DNA of 64,000 bases. It comes from Streptomyces sp. JB150. Its GTDB lineage: Bacteria > Actinomycetota > Actinomycetes > Streptomycetales > Streptomycetaceae. The notes under the pieces were generated by a model. It did no database searches. It was not told where the DNA came from and saw nothing but the letters and a program-made list of their open reading frames with translations. Shown piece by piece: positions 34,270 through 43,395 of the stretch (its first letter is position 1; the number at the start of each line of letters is the position of its first letter). Position numbers and translations under genes: made by a program. Location: assembly GCF_011193355.1 (NCBI RefSeq), contig NZ_CP049780.1, positions 7,254,938-7,318,937 on the forward strand, read 5' to 3'.

Positions 34270-35469
34270 GTGGCCCGCACGCTCGACGACGTCCACACCA
34301 CCCTGCGCGCCGAGGTCGCCCGCCGGGCCGGCGAACTGTGGGACGTCGCCCTGCGCCTGCACGCCGACCCCGAGTACGCCTTCGCCGAGCACCGGGCCGC
34401 CGACCTGCTCACCGGCGTCCTCGAACGCGACGGCTTCACCGTCGAGCGCGGCGTCGCGGGCCTGCCGACCGCGTTCACCGCCCGCGCGGGCCACGGCCGG
34501 CCGGCGGTGGCGCTGCTCCTGGAGTACGACGCCCTGCCCGGCCTCGGCCACGCCTGCGGCCACAACCTCATCGCCGCCGCGGGTCTCGGCGCGGCCCTGG
34601 CGACGGGCGCGGTCCTCGGCGCGGCGCACGGCTCGGTGCTGGCGGTGGGCACCCCGGCCGAGGAGGGCGGCGGCGGCAAGGCCCTGGAGGCGGAGGCCGG
34701 TGTGTTCGACGACGTCGACGCCGCCCTGATGTTCCACCCCGGCGTGGTCGACTGGGCGCGGGCCCCGCTGACCGCCCAGGTGCAGTACCGGATCGGCTTC
34801 CACGGGCGCGCCGCCCATCCCACCGGCAACCCGACGGAGGGCATCGACGCGCTCGCCGCGCTGATCGAGCTGTTCAACGTCGTGCACGTCCTCAGCCGGC
34901 GCCTGCCGCCCGCGTCCCACATCCAGGGCATCGTCACGCACGGCGGCACGGCCACCAACATCGTCCCCGAGTACGCCGAGGGCCGGTTCGGGCTGCGCGC
35001 GGCCACCACCGCCGAACTGGAGGAGCTGGTGGGGCGGTTGCGTACCAGTGCCGAGGGCGTGGCCCGTGCCACCGGCACCCGCGTGGAGATCGAGCGGGCC
35101 GGCGCGCGCTACGAGCACTTCCGCGACAACGCGGTCCTCTCCGGCCGGTTCGCCGACCACCTGGCCCGCTCGGGCATCACCCTCACCCCACCCGCCCCCG
35201 GTGTCCACCTCGGTTCCTCGGACATCGGCAACGTCAGCTCGCGGGTGCCCGCCATCCACCCCTTCGTCGCCATCACGGACTCCGACGGCTGCGACCACAC
35301 CCCCGAGTTCGCCCGCGCCGCGGCCTCGGACCGGGCCCGTGCCGTACTCACCGCCGCCGCCCAGGCCCTCGCCTGCACCGCGGCGGACGTCCTGCTGGAT
35401 CCGCCGCTGCGCACGACGGCGTGGGCCCGGCACCGGCAACCGGAGGCGAGCCGGGGGCTCAGCGCTTGA
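34270..35469 (+). CDS. M20-family metallopeptidase/amidohydrolase
   Basis: 399 residues from GTG 34270 with GGGAGG 4 nt ahead. The metal ligands are in LGHACGHNL (~98-106) and EEGGGGK (~138-144); GRAAHPTGNP marks the lid domain and DGCDHTPEF the last ligand region. It resembles amidohydrolases such as p-aminobenzoyl-glutamate or N-acyl-amino-acid hydrolases. The frame extends far upstream without stops, but that part overlaps the decarboxylase. It overlaps the DUF1062 gene by 11 bp convergently. Confidence 0.88.
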   Translation: MARTLDDVHTTLRAEVARRAGELWDVALRLHADPEYAFAEHRAADLLTGVLERDGFTVERGVAGLPTAFTARAGHGRPAVALLLEYDALPGLGHACGHNLIAAAGLGAALATGAVLGAAHGSVLAVGTPAEEGGGGKALEAEAGVFDDVDAALMFHPGVVDWARAPLTAQVQYRIGFHGRAAHPTGNPTEGIDALAALIELFNVVHVLSRRLPPASHIQGIVTHGGTATNIVPEYAEGRFGLRAATTAELEELVGRLRTSAEGVARATGTRVEIERAGARYEHFRDNAVLSGRFADHLARSGITLTPPAPGVHLGSSDIGNVSSRVPAIHPFVAITDSDGCDHTPEFARAAASDRARAVLTAAAQALACTAADVLLDPPLRTTAWARHRQPEASRGLSA

Positions 35470-36007
35470 GCGTGAAGGTGAAGTCGCCGGAGAGCCGGCC
35501 GTTCAGCCGGACCGCCGAGACGAGCCTCCCGTCCGAGATCAGCCGCTCGACCTCCGCCCGCGGCAGACCACACCCTTCGGCGATGAGCCGCACCGGCCGG
35601 ACCGGGATGCGTGCCGCGAAGCGGACCGACACGTCGATCACCTCGTGGTCCGGACGATCCGGTCCGCCGGTGTCGAGGCGCCAGGCACCGTCCCAGTCGA
35701 GGGCGACGCGATTGCGGCGCAGCACGAGCGGGTCCTGGAGCAACTCGGCCGCGAGGCCGGGGTCGTTGTCGTGCAGCCGGTCGAGCAGTCCGGGCCGCAC
35801 GGAGCGCACATGCGCCCGCTCCAGGACGGTGAGCTTCGCGGTGGCGCCGCACGAGGCGCAGAGCACGAGGAGCCAGGCGTCGAGGAGCTTGTGGTGGGCG
35901 TTGACGCGGAACGTGCCGTCGGCCCGGAACCGCCCGGAGGAGCAGTCGGGGCAACGACGGAGCACGGTCGGCAGGCAGGTGGGCATGACCACCCAGGTGT
36001 GGAGCAC
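35459..36007 (-). CDS. DUF1062-family protein
   Basis: 182 residues with two cysteine pairs near the N-terminus (RRCPDCSSGRFRADG and LCASCGATAKL), consistent with a zinc knuckle, followed by KLTVLERAHVRSVRPGLLDRLHDND. I recognise this as the DUF1062 family of unknown function. The C-terminal helix EVERLISDGRLV has an RNA-binding S4-like look, but that is uncertain. Confidence 0.82.
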   Translation of the reverse strand: MLHTWVVMPTCLPTVLRRCPDCSSGRFRADGTFRVNAHHKLLDAWLLVLCASCGATAKLTVLERAHVRSVRPGLLDRLHDNDPGLAAELLQDPLVLRRNRVALDWDGAWRLDTGGPDRPDHEVIDVSVRFAARIPVRPVRLIAEGCGLPRAEVERLISDGRLVSAVRLNGRLSGDFTFTLKR

Positions 36008-36286
36008 AGGCGTACACCGGTTTCAGTGAGAAGTCCGCAGCGGGAAGCAGCGCGGCGCACAGGTGCGACGCGCGACGGTTCAGCTCTCGGCAGGTCTCAC
36101 AGGGTGTACAACGGCGTGTCCTCGGACAGACGACTGGGTTCCGCACGACGCTAGTCGGCCACCGGCCCGCCACTCCACTCCTTTTTTCGGCCACGCCGGT
36201 TGGCCACCTTCACGCTCAGGTCACGCGTCACCCATGGCCGTCGCCCGACCGAACGGGGTGTCGGGTGCTGTCCGGACGGTGGACCG

Positions 36287-37822
36287 TCAGCAGGTCTTCG
36301 GGCGGAGCTGGTCGCCGGCCTCCGCGACCGCGACCACGACCTCCCCGCCGCCGAGGAACCGCAGCCGGTCCCGCGTCCGCCCCCAGCGCCAGGACTCGGC
36401 ACGGTAAAAGCAGAGATCGGTCGGGACGGGGGAGTCACGCAGGCCGGCGGCGTGGCTGCCGGGCGGGAAGGCGGCGGCCTCGGCCCGCAGGAGATCGGTG
36501 TCGCCGGTCCATTCCTCGACGGGGACGGACCGGGTCCACGGCTCTCCCGTGTTCGGGGTGAACCACCGCGACGCACCGAGGACGAGGGAGACGGGGTCGC
36601 TGCCCGACGCGGCGGCCCGCTCCGCCGCCTCCTCGACGATCCGGGCGACGTCGAGCAGCAGCGCGGTCAACGACTCGGCGAGCAGGACCAGTTCGCGTTC
36701 GTCACGCAGCTCGCCGGCGTCGGCCGGGACGGAGACGACGTACCCCCACCGCCCGGTGGCGGGATCGATCCGCACGTGGGCGAGGGAGGTGCTGTACGGG
36801 CCGTAGCTCACGCGGGCCAGCGGCCAGTACGTACCGTCGCCGCCGATCAGCCGGTGGAGCGCCGGCTCGACCCGCTGCCAGGGCTCACCGGGCGCGAGCT
36901 GCAGGACCGGCACGCCCGCCACCCGCACCTCACCGAAGGCCCGCACCACCGTGCGCGCGTCCGCCGGGACAGCCACCGGCCAGCGGTCGATCTCCGTGTC
37001 CCGCGTTCCCTCCGTGAGGGTGACCAGCCGGGGAAAGCGGCGCGCCAGCTCGCGCAGCCGGGACACCGCCACGTCGGGCGCGTCCTCGGGGACCCGGTGG
37101 CGCCGCACGGGCCTGCCCAGGAGGTCCCCGCTGACGTCGTTCTCCAGCAGCAGTGCGCGGCCCCCGGCCACGAGCCGGTAGTCGACGTCGCTGCCGCCCG
37201 TGTCCGCCGTCGCGCCGTCCAGAGTGAAGTACGGCTCCCAGGAGATCGCGCACGGGCAACCGGGCGGGTTCCCCAGGTCGACGACGTCGAGGAGGCTGTG
37301 CCCCTGCCGACGAGCGCGGCGAGTTCCGCGTCCGGACCCTCGGCGACCTCGACGGACGGCACGGCGGAGATCCTGAACGGCGGCGCCGCTGGACGGTGCG
37401 GTGCGGTCGCGCGGGAACTCCTCGGCGAGCCGTCGCGCGAGGTCTTCCAGCCAGGGCAGGAAATCCGGCGCCTCGACGGTGAACGCGTACTCGTCGGCAC
37501 GACCGACGGTCAGCACCGGCCCCCAGTCCGCCGCCGGCTCCCCGCCCGTCCCGGTCAGCACCTTGCCGTCCGGACGGAGCGCCCAGGTCGCGTCCTCGGC
37601 GGCCGAACGGATCCGGGGCGGCCGCCCGGACGGCCCGAACGCATACGTCGTCCCGCCCGCCGTCACACCTCCCACGGCGCGCAGCACGACCCGCACGGCC
37701 TCCGGCACCCGCACCGGCCAGCCGTCCAGCTCGGCGTCGGCGAGGCCGTCCAGCAGCGTGACCTCGTCGGGCCTTCGCTCGGCCAGCGCCCGCAACGCGG
37801 TCACCACCGCCTCCGCCACCAC
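36287..37822 (-). CDS. Hypothetical protein with internal duplication and compensated frameshift
   Basis: 511 residues from GTG 37822. Two halves resemble each other: LRALAERRPDEVTLL...DGWPVRVPEAVRVV (~10-46) and LRELARRFPRLVTLT...DRWPVAVPADARTVV (~265-302). In about 37303-37386 the annotated frame suddenly uses many A/T-ending codons, while the neighbouring frame there has normal GC3 and reads FRISAVPSVEVAEGPDAELA. Two opposite indels flanking this ~28-codon stretch would restore a uniform gene. Function unknown; the compensation may be real or an assembly artefact. Confidence 0.65.
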   Translation of the reverse strand: MVAEAVVTALRALAERRPDEVTLLDGLADAELDGWPVRVPEAVRVVLRAVGGVTAGGTTYAFGPSGRPPRIRSAAEDATWALRPDGKVLTGTGGEPAADWGPVLTVGRADEYAFTVEAPDFLPWLEDLARRLAEEFPRDRTAPSSGAAVQDLRRAVRRGRRGSGRGTRRARRQGHSLLDVVDLGNPPGCPCAISWEPYFTLDGATADTGGSDVDYRLVAGGRALLLENDVSGDLLGRPVRRHRVPEDAPDVAVSRLRELARRFPRLVTLTEGTRDTEIDRWPVAVPADARTVVRAFGEVRVAGVPVLQLAPGEPWQRVEPALHRLIGGDGTYWPLARVSYGPYSTSLAHVRIDPATGRWGYVVSVPADAGELRDERELVLLAESLTALLLDVARIVEEAAERAAASGSDPVSLVLGASRWFTPNTGEPWTRSVPVEEWTGDTDLLRAEAAAFPPGSHAAGLRDSPVPTDLCFYRAESWRWGRTRDRLRFLGGGEVVVAVAEAGDQLRPKTC

Positions 37823-37959
37823 GCTCGCCGTTCTCCTCGTGCGTCACTGCCGCCGCCGCCGTCACGTTCTCGATCATGTGTGTGCGGGTGGGAGCTCAAC
37901 GGTGGTGTGCGTGGAGGCGGACGGTCCGCCCCCACGCCTTGCCTCAGTTCACCAGTTCA

Positions 37960-38523
37960 TCAGTTCACCACTACCGCTTGGCGCGAGACGCCCGCCTGCG
38001 GTCGCGCGGCCTTCACACCGAAGTTGTCCTCGACCTCCGCTCGCTCGGCGGTGTTGGGGTACGGGTTCGTGCAGGACACGCCGGCGCTGGAACCCGACAT
38101 CAGGCTGGAGCAGGGGCCGGGCTTGCGGTCCGGCAGGCCCAGTATGTGGCCGAGTTCGTGGGCCGAGATGCGGATCGTGTCGTAGCCCTGGTTGACGGCC
38201 TGCCGGCCGATGTAGACGGTGCCGTTGCCGAGCGAGGTGGTCAGGGCCCGGGGCCAGCCGTTGTCGGCGAGTATCCGTATGTTGGCGCGCTGGCCGGCCG
38301 CCGCCGGGCGCAGCTCGACGTTGTCCACGCTCTCGTTCCAGATCGCCGCGCCGCGATCGACGGCGGCGCGGAACTCGGCCGACGCGCTCGCGTCGTAGGT
38401 GAGGACGCGGGCCGCGCGGATCCGGTGGTCCGGGTCCGCCGGTGCGGCGTGGGCCTGGCCGGCGCCGGCCAGGCCCACCGCGAGGGCGGCGGTGAGGACG
38501 GGAGCGAAGGTGCGTGCGTGCAA
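37960..38523 (-). CDS. snpA: Snapalysin-type secreted zinc metalloprotease
   Basis: I choose TTG 38523, with a perfect AGGAGG 6 nt upstream, over the longer frame from ATG 38559; product 187 aa. A signal peptide ends QAHA. The zinc motif HELGHILGLPD is the HExxHxxGxxD signature of snapalysins, whose third ligand is Asp. A C-x(n)-C pair (CSSLM...SCTNPYP) should form the conserved disulphide. It is a small neutral protease (mature size near 15-17 kDa). No adjacent LysR activator was found, unlike classical snpA loci, so the symbol is by family. Confidence 0.88.
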   Translation of the reverse strand: MHARTFAPVLTAALAVGLAGAGQAHAAPADPDHRIRAARVLTYDASASAEFRAAVDRGAAIWNESVDNVELRPAAAGQRANIRILADNGWPRALTTSLGNGTVYIGRQAVNQGYDTIRISAHELGHILGLPDRKPGPCSSLMSGSSAGVSCTNPYPNTAERAEVEDNFGVKAARPQAGVSRQAVVVN

Positions 38524-38644
38524 GGTCGGCCTCCTGTGGGGGAAGGTGGGCGTGCTCATGCGCGTACTGCCGGGCCCCCTGCCCGCGCGCGCCGCCCGCC
38601 AATCCCTCAAAGTGCGGGGGAGTGGCCACGCCGGACGCGGCGCT

Positions 38645-39718
38645 TCACGCGCTGCCGGGCCGTCCCCGACGGCCCTCACCCTGCCCCGGCGGGCCGTCAC
38701 CGCCCGCCGGGGGCGGAAGCAGGGGCGGAGGCAGGGGCGGGGGCGGAGGCCGGTCGGGCGGTGCCTCGCCCGCGGTCAGGTGCTCGAGGACTTCGACCAG
38801 CTCCTGGCAGGCCAGCTCCACCGAGCGCCGGGTGTTGTGCTGCTCGGTGATCACGGCCGACAGCAGCAGGGCGGTCAGGGCCATCGACCCGTTGAACACC
38901 TGAAGTTTGATCATCACCTCGGTGCGGGTCAGCTCCGCGAACGGGCCGCTGCCGTCGGTGGCCGCGACCGTGGCCAGCACGGAGGCGACCAGCGCGCACA
39001 GCACACTGCCCGCCAGCTGGAACCGCAGGGCCGCCCAGATCAGCAGCGGGTAGATGAGGTAGAGCAGGCTCAGCCTGCTGTGCGTGGCCAGCGGGATGAT
39101 CGCGCACGCGGCGACGACGAGGAGCACCGCCTCCTTCCAGCGCCCCGGATCGGGCGCCGGGCGCGCCTCGCTCAGCAGGAGCAGCGCCGGGGTGACGAGC
39201 AGTACCCCCATGGCGTCGCCCACCCACCACGCCAGCCAGACCGGCCAGAAGCCGCCCCAGTCCAGTTTGCCGGTGGCGACCAGGATGCCGACTCCCACCG
39301 TGGAGCTGATCAGCATGGCCGCCAGCGCCCCGAGGAAGACCAGGGCGACGCCGTCCCGTAACCGGCTCAGGGCGGTCCGGAAGCCCACCTTGCGCAGCAT
39401 GAGGAAGGCGCAGACCGGGGCGAGGGTGTTCCCGGCGATGTTGCCGAGCGCGGCCAGGCGCAGTGAGGAGGTCAGCGACAGAACGACGAGCAGCGCTCCG
39501 AGCGCGATGCCCGGCCAGCAGCGCAGACCGAAGATGAACAGGGCGGCCACCGCGACGCCGGTGGGCGGCCAGATGGGGGTGAAGACCGCGTCCCCGACGA
39601 CGAGCTGGCGCAGCAGTCCGAGCCGTCCCGCCGCGTAGTAGCAGGCGGCGACGGCCAGTGTCTGCACGCAGTAGACGACCGCTTGGCGCCGGTCCGGGGT
39701 ACGCACCACAGGTGCCAT
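38645..39718 (-). CDS. Stand-alone MASE1 membrane sensor protein
   Basis: 357 residues from ATG 39718 (GTG 39721 also possible). About eight to nine hydrophobic segments with GDAVFTPIWPPTGVAVAALF, the MASE1 hallmark, and WWVGDAMGVLLVTPALL. MASE1 is normally fused to GGDEF, kinase or phosphatase output; here only a ~45-residue Pro/Gly-rich cytosolic tail follows. The gene lies downstream of, and on the same strand as, a PP2C/SpoIIE phosphatase, its probable output partner. Confidence 0.85.
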   Translation of the reverse strand: MAPVVRTPDRRQAVVYCVQTLAVAACYYAAGRLGLLRQLVVGDAVFTPIWPPTGVAVAALFIFGLRCWPGIALGALLVVLSLTSSLRLAALGNIAGNTLAPVCAFLMLRKVGFRTALSRLRDGVALVFLGALAAMLISSTVGVGILVATGKLDWGGFWPVWLAWWVGDAMGVLLVTPALLLLSEARPAPDPGRWKEAVLLVVAACAIIPLATHSRLSLLYLIYPLLIWAALRFQLAGSVLCALVASVLATVAATDGSGPFAELTRTEVMIKLQVFNGSMALTALLLSAVITEQHNTRRSVELACQELVEVLEHLTAGEAPPDRPPPPPLPPPLLPPPAGGDGPPGQGEGRRGRPGSA

Positions 39719-39882
39719 CACACACCGGTACCGGCCGTTCGGCGAGGCGGCGGGGCCCGCGGACCGCCCTTAGGCTGAACCAGGACCGGGGGCCAGGACC
39801 GGGGGCCCGGGGTGAGGGCCAGGGGCGGGGCGCGTCGCGGCCACGGCCTACGGCTTACTGCCTGCCGCCTGCCGCCTGCCGC

Positions 39883-40713
39883 CTACGGCGGGGGTGCGGA
39901 CTTGTCCCGGCCGATCACCAGCACGGCGGCGTCGTCCGCGTGCCCCACCCGCTCCGCCCCCCTGATCACCGCGTTCGCCAGCGAGGTCGCCTCCATCCCG
40001 GCGACGGCGGCGACGCCCGCCAGCCGCACCACCTGGTCGAGCCCTTCGTCCACGTTCAGCGCCGGTCCCTCCACCACCCCGTCGGTGACCAGGACGAACA
40101 CGTCACCCGCCGAGAGGCGGTGCACGGTCACCGGGTACTCCATCTCCGGAGCCACCCCCAGGGGCGGCCCGCCCGTGTCGTCGGCGAGCCCGGACCGGCC
40201 GTCGGCCGTGGCCCACAGGCACGGTATGTGCCCGGCCCGCGCGCTCTCCAGCACCCCGGTGGACGGGTCGAGACGGACGAACGTGCAGGTGGCGAAGAGA
40301 TCGGTGCCGAGGGCGAGCAGCAGGTCGTTCGTCCGGGCGAGCAGTTCCCCCGGGTGGCTCGTGACGGAGGCGAGGGCGCGCAGACCGACCCGTACCTGCC
40401 CCATGAAGGCGGCCGCCTCGATGTTGTGACCCTGTACGTCACCGATGGACAGCCCGATACAGCCGTCGGGCATCGTGAACGCGTCGTACCAGTCCCCGCC
40501 CACGCTGAGACCGTGGTGGGCGGGCTGGTACTCGACGGCCAGCTGGAAACCGGGCACCAGCGGCAGACTGGCCGGGAGCATGCCCTGCTGGAGGGCGACG
40601 GCCAGCTCGACCCGCGACCGCTGGAGCTCCGCCCGCTCCCGGGCCTGCGCGGTCAGCGCTCCGAGCCTGGCGAGCAGCTCGTCACCGTCGTCGGTCGGGT
40701 GCCTGCGGGACAT
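39883..40713 (-). CDS. SpoIIE-type PP2C serine phosphatase
   Basis: 276 residues: a short N-terminal helix (LLARLGALTAQARERAELQRSRVELAVALQQGMLP) then the PP2C_SpoIIE domain with VGGDWYDAF (~72-80), IGDVQGHNIEAA (~90-101), ARAGHIPCL and LVTDGVVE. Metal-binding Asp residues are present. It has no kinase or sensor of its own; the neighbouring MASE1 protein could provide membrane sensing. Target is probably an anti-anti-sigma factor. Confidence 0.88.
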   Translation of the reverse strand: MSRRHPTDDGDELLARLGALTAQARERAELQRSRVELAVALQQGMLPASLPLVPGFQLAVEYQPAHHGLSVGGDWYDAFTMPDGCIGLSIGDVQGHNIEAAAFMGQVRVGLRALASVTSHPGELLARTNDLLLALGTDLFATCTFVRLDPSTGVLESARAGHIPCLWATADGRSGLADDTGGPPLGVAPEMEYPVTVHRLSAGDVFVLVTDGVVEGPALNVDEGLDQVVRLAGVAAVAGMEATSLANAVIRGAERVGHADDAAVLVIGRDKSAPPP

Positions 40714-40768
40714 CGATCACTCCGGCCAGGGCAGTGGGCGGGCACGAGAGCTGCCCTCTTCCTGCCAA

Positions 40769-40813
40769 GAAGACTGCTAGGGATGAGCTATGCATGAAGA
40801 CTGCTACGAATGA
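40769..40813. repeat. 18-bp direct repeats upstream of the SpoIIE phosphatase
   Basis: GAAGACTGCTAGGGATGA (40769-40786) and GAAGACTGCTACGAATGA (40796-40813) match at 16 of 18 positions, with starts 27 bp apart. They sit in an AT-richer 190-bp gap just upstream of the phosphatase start, so a regulator may bind there. Confidence 0.5.
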
Positions 40814-40906
40814 CGGATAAGCACCAATTGTCGTTGCCGTATCAAATTCTGCGATTCTAGCGACGGCAGTGGCACTCCGCGCGCCGAGCCACCCGCCCGG
40901 CCCGGC

Positions 40907-41758
40907 TCAGCCGTGCCGGGCCAGCTTGAGCGCGGAGACCAGCAGTACGACGGCGAGCGCCGGGATCAGCACCAGGTCCGGGAACACCCCGAGGAGCAGC
41001 CCGCCCAGCACCGCGCCCGCGACCGACCCCGCGGCCATGACGACGCCGAAGCGGGCATGCGCGCCCAGCACCGCGAAGCTGCCGTCACGGCTGTAGCGGG
41101 CGAAGGCCACCAGCATGGTCGGCAACGACACCAGCAGGGACAGACTGCCCGCCGTCCGGATGTCCACCGCGAACAGCAGCACGATCGTCGGGATCAGCAG
41201 CTCGCCGCCGGCCACGCCCATGATCGCGGCGACGACCCCGATCCCGAACCCCGCCAGCACCCCGCACGGCACCCCGGCCCACACCGGCAGCCCGAGCGTC
41301 CCCACGGTGGTGGTGTGCGTGACGACCAGCGCGGCGGCCATCAGCACCATCAGCGCCGCCAGCACCCGGTGGAGCGTGGAGCCGCGCATACGGACCGCCC
41401 AGGCCGCCCCCGCCCACGCTCCCAGCAGGCTCCCGGCCAGCAGGTTGACGACGACCGGCCACCGCGCGGCCACCTCGGAGGCCGGTACGGCGGCCAGCCG
41501 GGCGGGCAGCGCCACCAGGACCACGACCAGGCTCATCGCCTTGTTGAGGATCACCGCCGAGAGCGCGGCGAACCCGAACAGCCCGATCAGCAGCGGCAGG
41601 CGGAACTCCGCGCCACCCAGACCGATCATCCCGCCCAGCAGACCGACGCCGGCTCCGGCCCCGAACACCCAGAACGCCGAGCGCGTGGGATGAACGGAGA
41701 ATGCGGCGCGGACCGAATGCTCCGCCCGCACGGAAGTCAGATCCTCGTCACCGGCCAC
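40907..41758 (-). CDS. TauE/SafE-type sulfite/anion exporter
   Basis: 283 residues from GTG 41758 (ATG 41767 also possible, but with a poorly spaced GAGG). It has about eight hydrophobic segments in two repeats, with the glycine-rich GLLGGMIGLGGAEFRLP and GVVAAIMGVAGGELLIP motifs in each half, the hallmark of the DUF81/TauE family. Substrates are sulfonates, sulfite or other anions; none can be chosen here. Confidence 0.87.
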   Translation of the reverse strand: MAGDEDLTSVRAEHSVRAAFSVHPTRSAFWVFGAGAGVGLLGGMIGLGGAEFRLPLLIGLFGFAALSAVILNKAMSLVVVLVALPARLAAVPASEVAARWPVVVNLLAGSLLGAWAGAAWAVRMRGSTLHRVLAALMVLMAAALVVTHTTTVGTLGLPVWAGVPCGVLAGFGIGVVAAIMGVAGGELLIPTIVLLFAVDIRTAGSLSLLVSLPTMLVAFARYSRDGSFAVLGAHARFGVVMAAGSVAGAVLGGLLLGVFPDLVLIPALAVVLLVSALKLARHG

Positions 41759-41975
41759 GGTGAGCATCCTCGCCGGCAGCACCCGCCGCCCGATACGCCC
41801 CACCCCCACCTTCGAAGGAAGGCACCGGGATCCCGACCCCGATTCGTCCGGTCCTCCCAGCCACCCTGCAGCGCCCGCCATCCACCGCGCCTCTTGCCGC
41901 AGACGATCACAGGCGCTTCGATGCACCCACCCCCACAGGAGGAACACCCGATCAAACCCAGCGAAGGGGTTCTTC

Positions 41976-42847
41976 TTGACCGCCATACGCGCCACCGCCG
42001 TCACCGTGGCCGCCTGCGCCACCGTGCTCGCCCTCGTGTCCCCCTCGTCCGCGATCAACTCCTACAACGCGGCGCCCGCCCCCGAGCGCACCGAGGTCGG
42101 CGCGCTCGTGCCACCTGGGACCACGACGGCGACCCGGCCACCCCGGACCGCGTCGACTGGGTCTGCTCCGGCACGATGATCGACGCCGACACCTTCCTGA
42201 CCGCCGCGCACTGCACCACGGACTGGCCGGACAACGTACGGTTCCACGTCTCGCTCGACCAGGACGTCCAGGCCGGACTGGACGCCGCCGCCAGGAAGTA
42301 CCCCGGCGACCCGGCGGCCCAGGCGAGCGCCGTCGCCGTCCAGGGCACCGCCCACAACCACCCCGGCTACCCGGGCCCGGCCTCCGACACCCACGACATC
42401 GCGGTCGTCGAGGTCCCCGCCGCGAAGATGAAGGCCCGCTGGTCCTTCACCCCGGCCACCCTGCCGACCGCGGGCCGGCTCGACGCCCTGGGACCGCGGC
42501 AGCTCGACTCGGCCGACTGGACCGTCGCCGGCTACGGCACCCAGGAGGCCGAGCGCGGACCCGGCGGCCACACCCACCCGGGCGGCGGCGTCCGCATGAA
42601 GGCACCCGTGTCCTTCGACGCCCTCAACGACGCCTGGGTCCGCCTCGCCATGACCGCCCCGCAGGGCAACGGCGGTGCCTGCTACGGCGATTCGGGCGGC
42701 CCGAACTTCGCCGTCATCGACGGCAAGCGCATCCTCGCGTCCACCACCATCACCGGCGACGGCCCGTGCTACGCCACCAACGTCACGTACCGCCTGGACA
42801 CCCCGGGCGCCCGTGCCTTCCTGTCGCCGTTCGTGCGACTGCCGTAA
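41976..42847 (+). pseudogene. Secreted trypsin-like serine protease with a frameshift
   Basis: TTG 41976 follows AAGGGG and begins a good signal peptide (TAIRATAVTVAACATVLALV, ending PSSA). The reading continues to EVGALV, then the mature protease appears in another frame from ~42111 as ATWDHDGDP. One missing G (GTG-CC instead of GTGGCC) at ~42110-42112 explains it. The triad is intact downstream: LTAAHC, DTHDIAV and GDSGGP. Either a recent pseudogene or a sequence error. The frame from 41760 to 41975 upstream is not protein-like. Confidence 0.8.
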
Positions 42848-42939
42848 CCCGGGTGGTGCCGGCGGCGCGTCCGTTCGCCGCCGGCACGATCGCGCGACGC
42901 GACGAGCGAGGGGCCCGCGCGTCCGCGTACTGTCGACCC

Positions 42940-43395
42940 ATGACCGAAGACTCCCAGCGTTCCGTCGTCATCGAGCGGACCGGCACCGGCCACTTCGTCG
43001 CCACCAACACCCGCGGCGGCACCCTCCGCTTCGGTACGGCCTCCGACGACGGCCACAGCACCGAGTTCACCCCGGTCGAACTGCTCCTCGCCGCGATCGG
43101 CGGCTGCACGGCGGCCGACGTCGACGTCGCCACCAGCCGCCACGCCGAGCCGACCCGGTTCTCGGTCTCGGTCACCGGCGACAAGATCAGCGACGAGCAG
43201 GGCAACCGCCTGACCGACCTCAACGTCACCTTCACCGTCGCCTTCCCCGACGGCGAGCCCGCCGACCGCGCCCGCGCGATCCTCCCCCGAGCGGTCAGGA
43301 CGTCCCACGACCGCCTCTGCACGGTCAGCCGCACCATCGAACTCGGCACACCCGTCACGACGACCATCGAGCCCACCGCCGACGACACCCTCTAG
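42940..43395 (+). CDS. OsmC-family protein
   Basis: 151 residues from ATG 42940. FTPVELLLAAIGGCTAADVDVA contains the OsmC core with the peroxidatic-type cysteine (GGC, Cys~54). A second cysteine appears in HDRLCTVSRT, as in OsmC/Ohr proteins. It should reduce organic hydroperoxides with thiols. Convergent with the next gene, sharing 4 bp. Confidence 0.87.
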   Translation: MTEDSQRSVVIERTGTGHFVATNTRGGTLRFGTASDDGHSTEFTPVELLLAAIGGCTAADVDVATSRHAEPTRFSVSVTGDKISDEQGNRLTDLNVTFTVAFPDGEPADRARAILPRAVRTSHDRLCTVSRTIELGTPVTTTIEPTADDTL

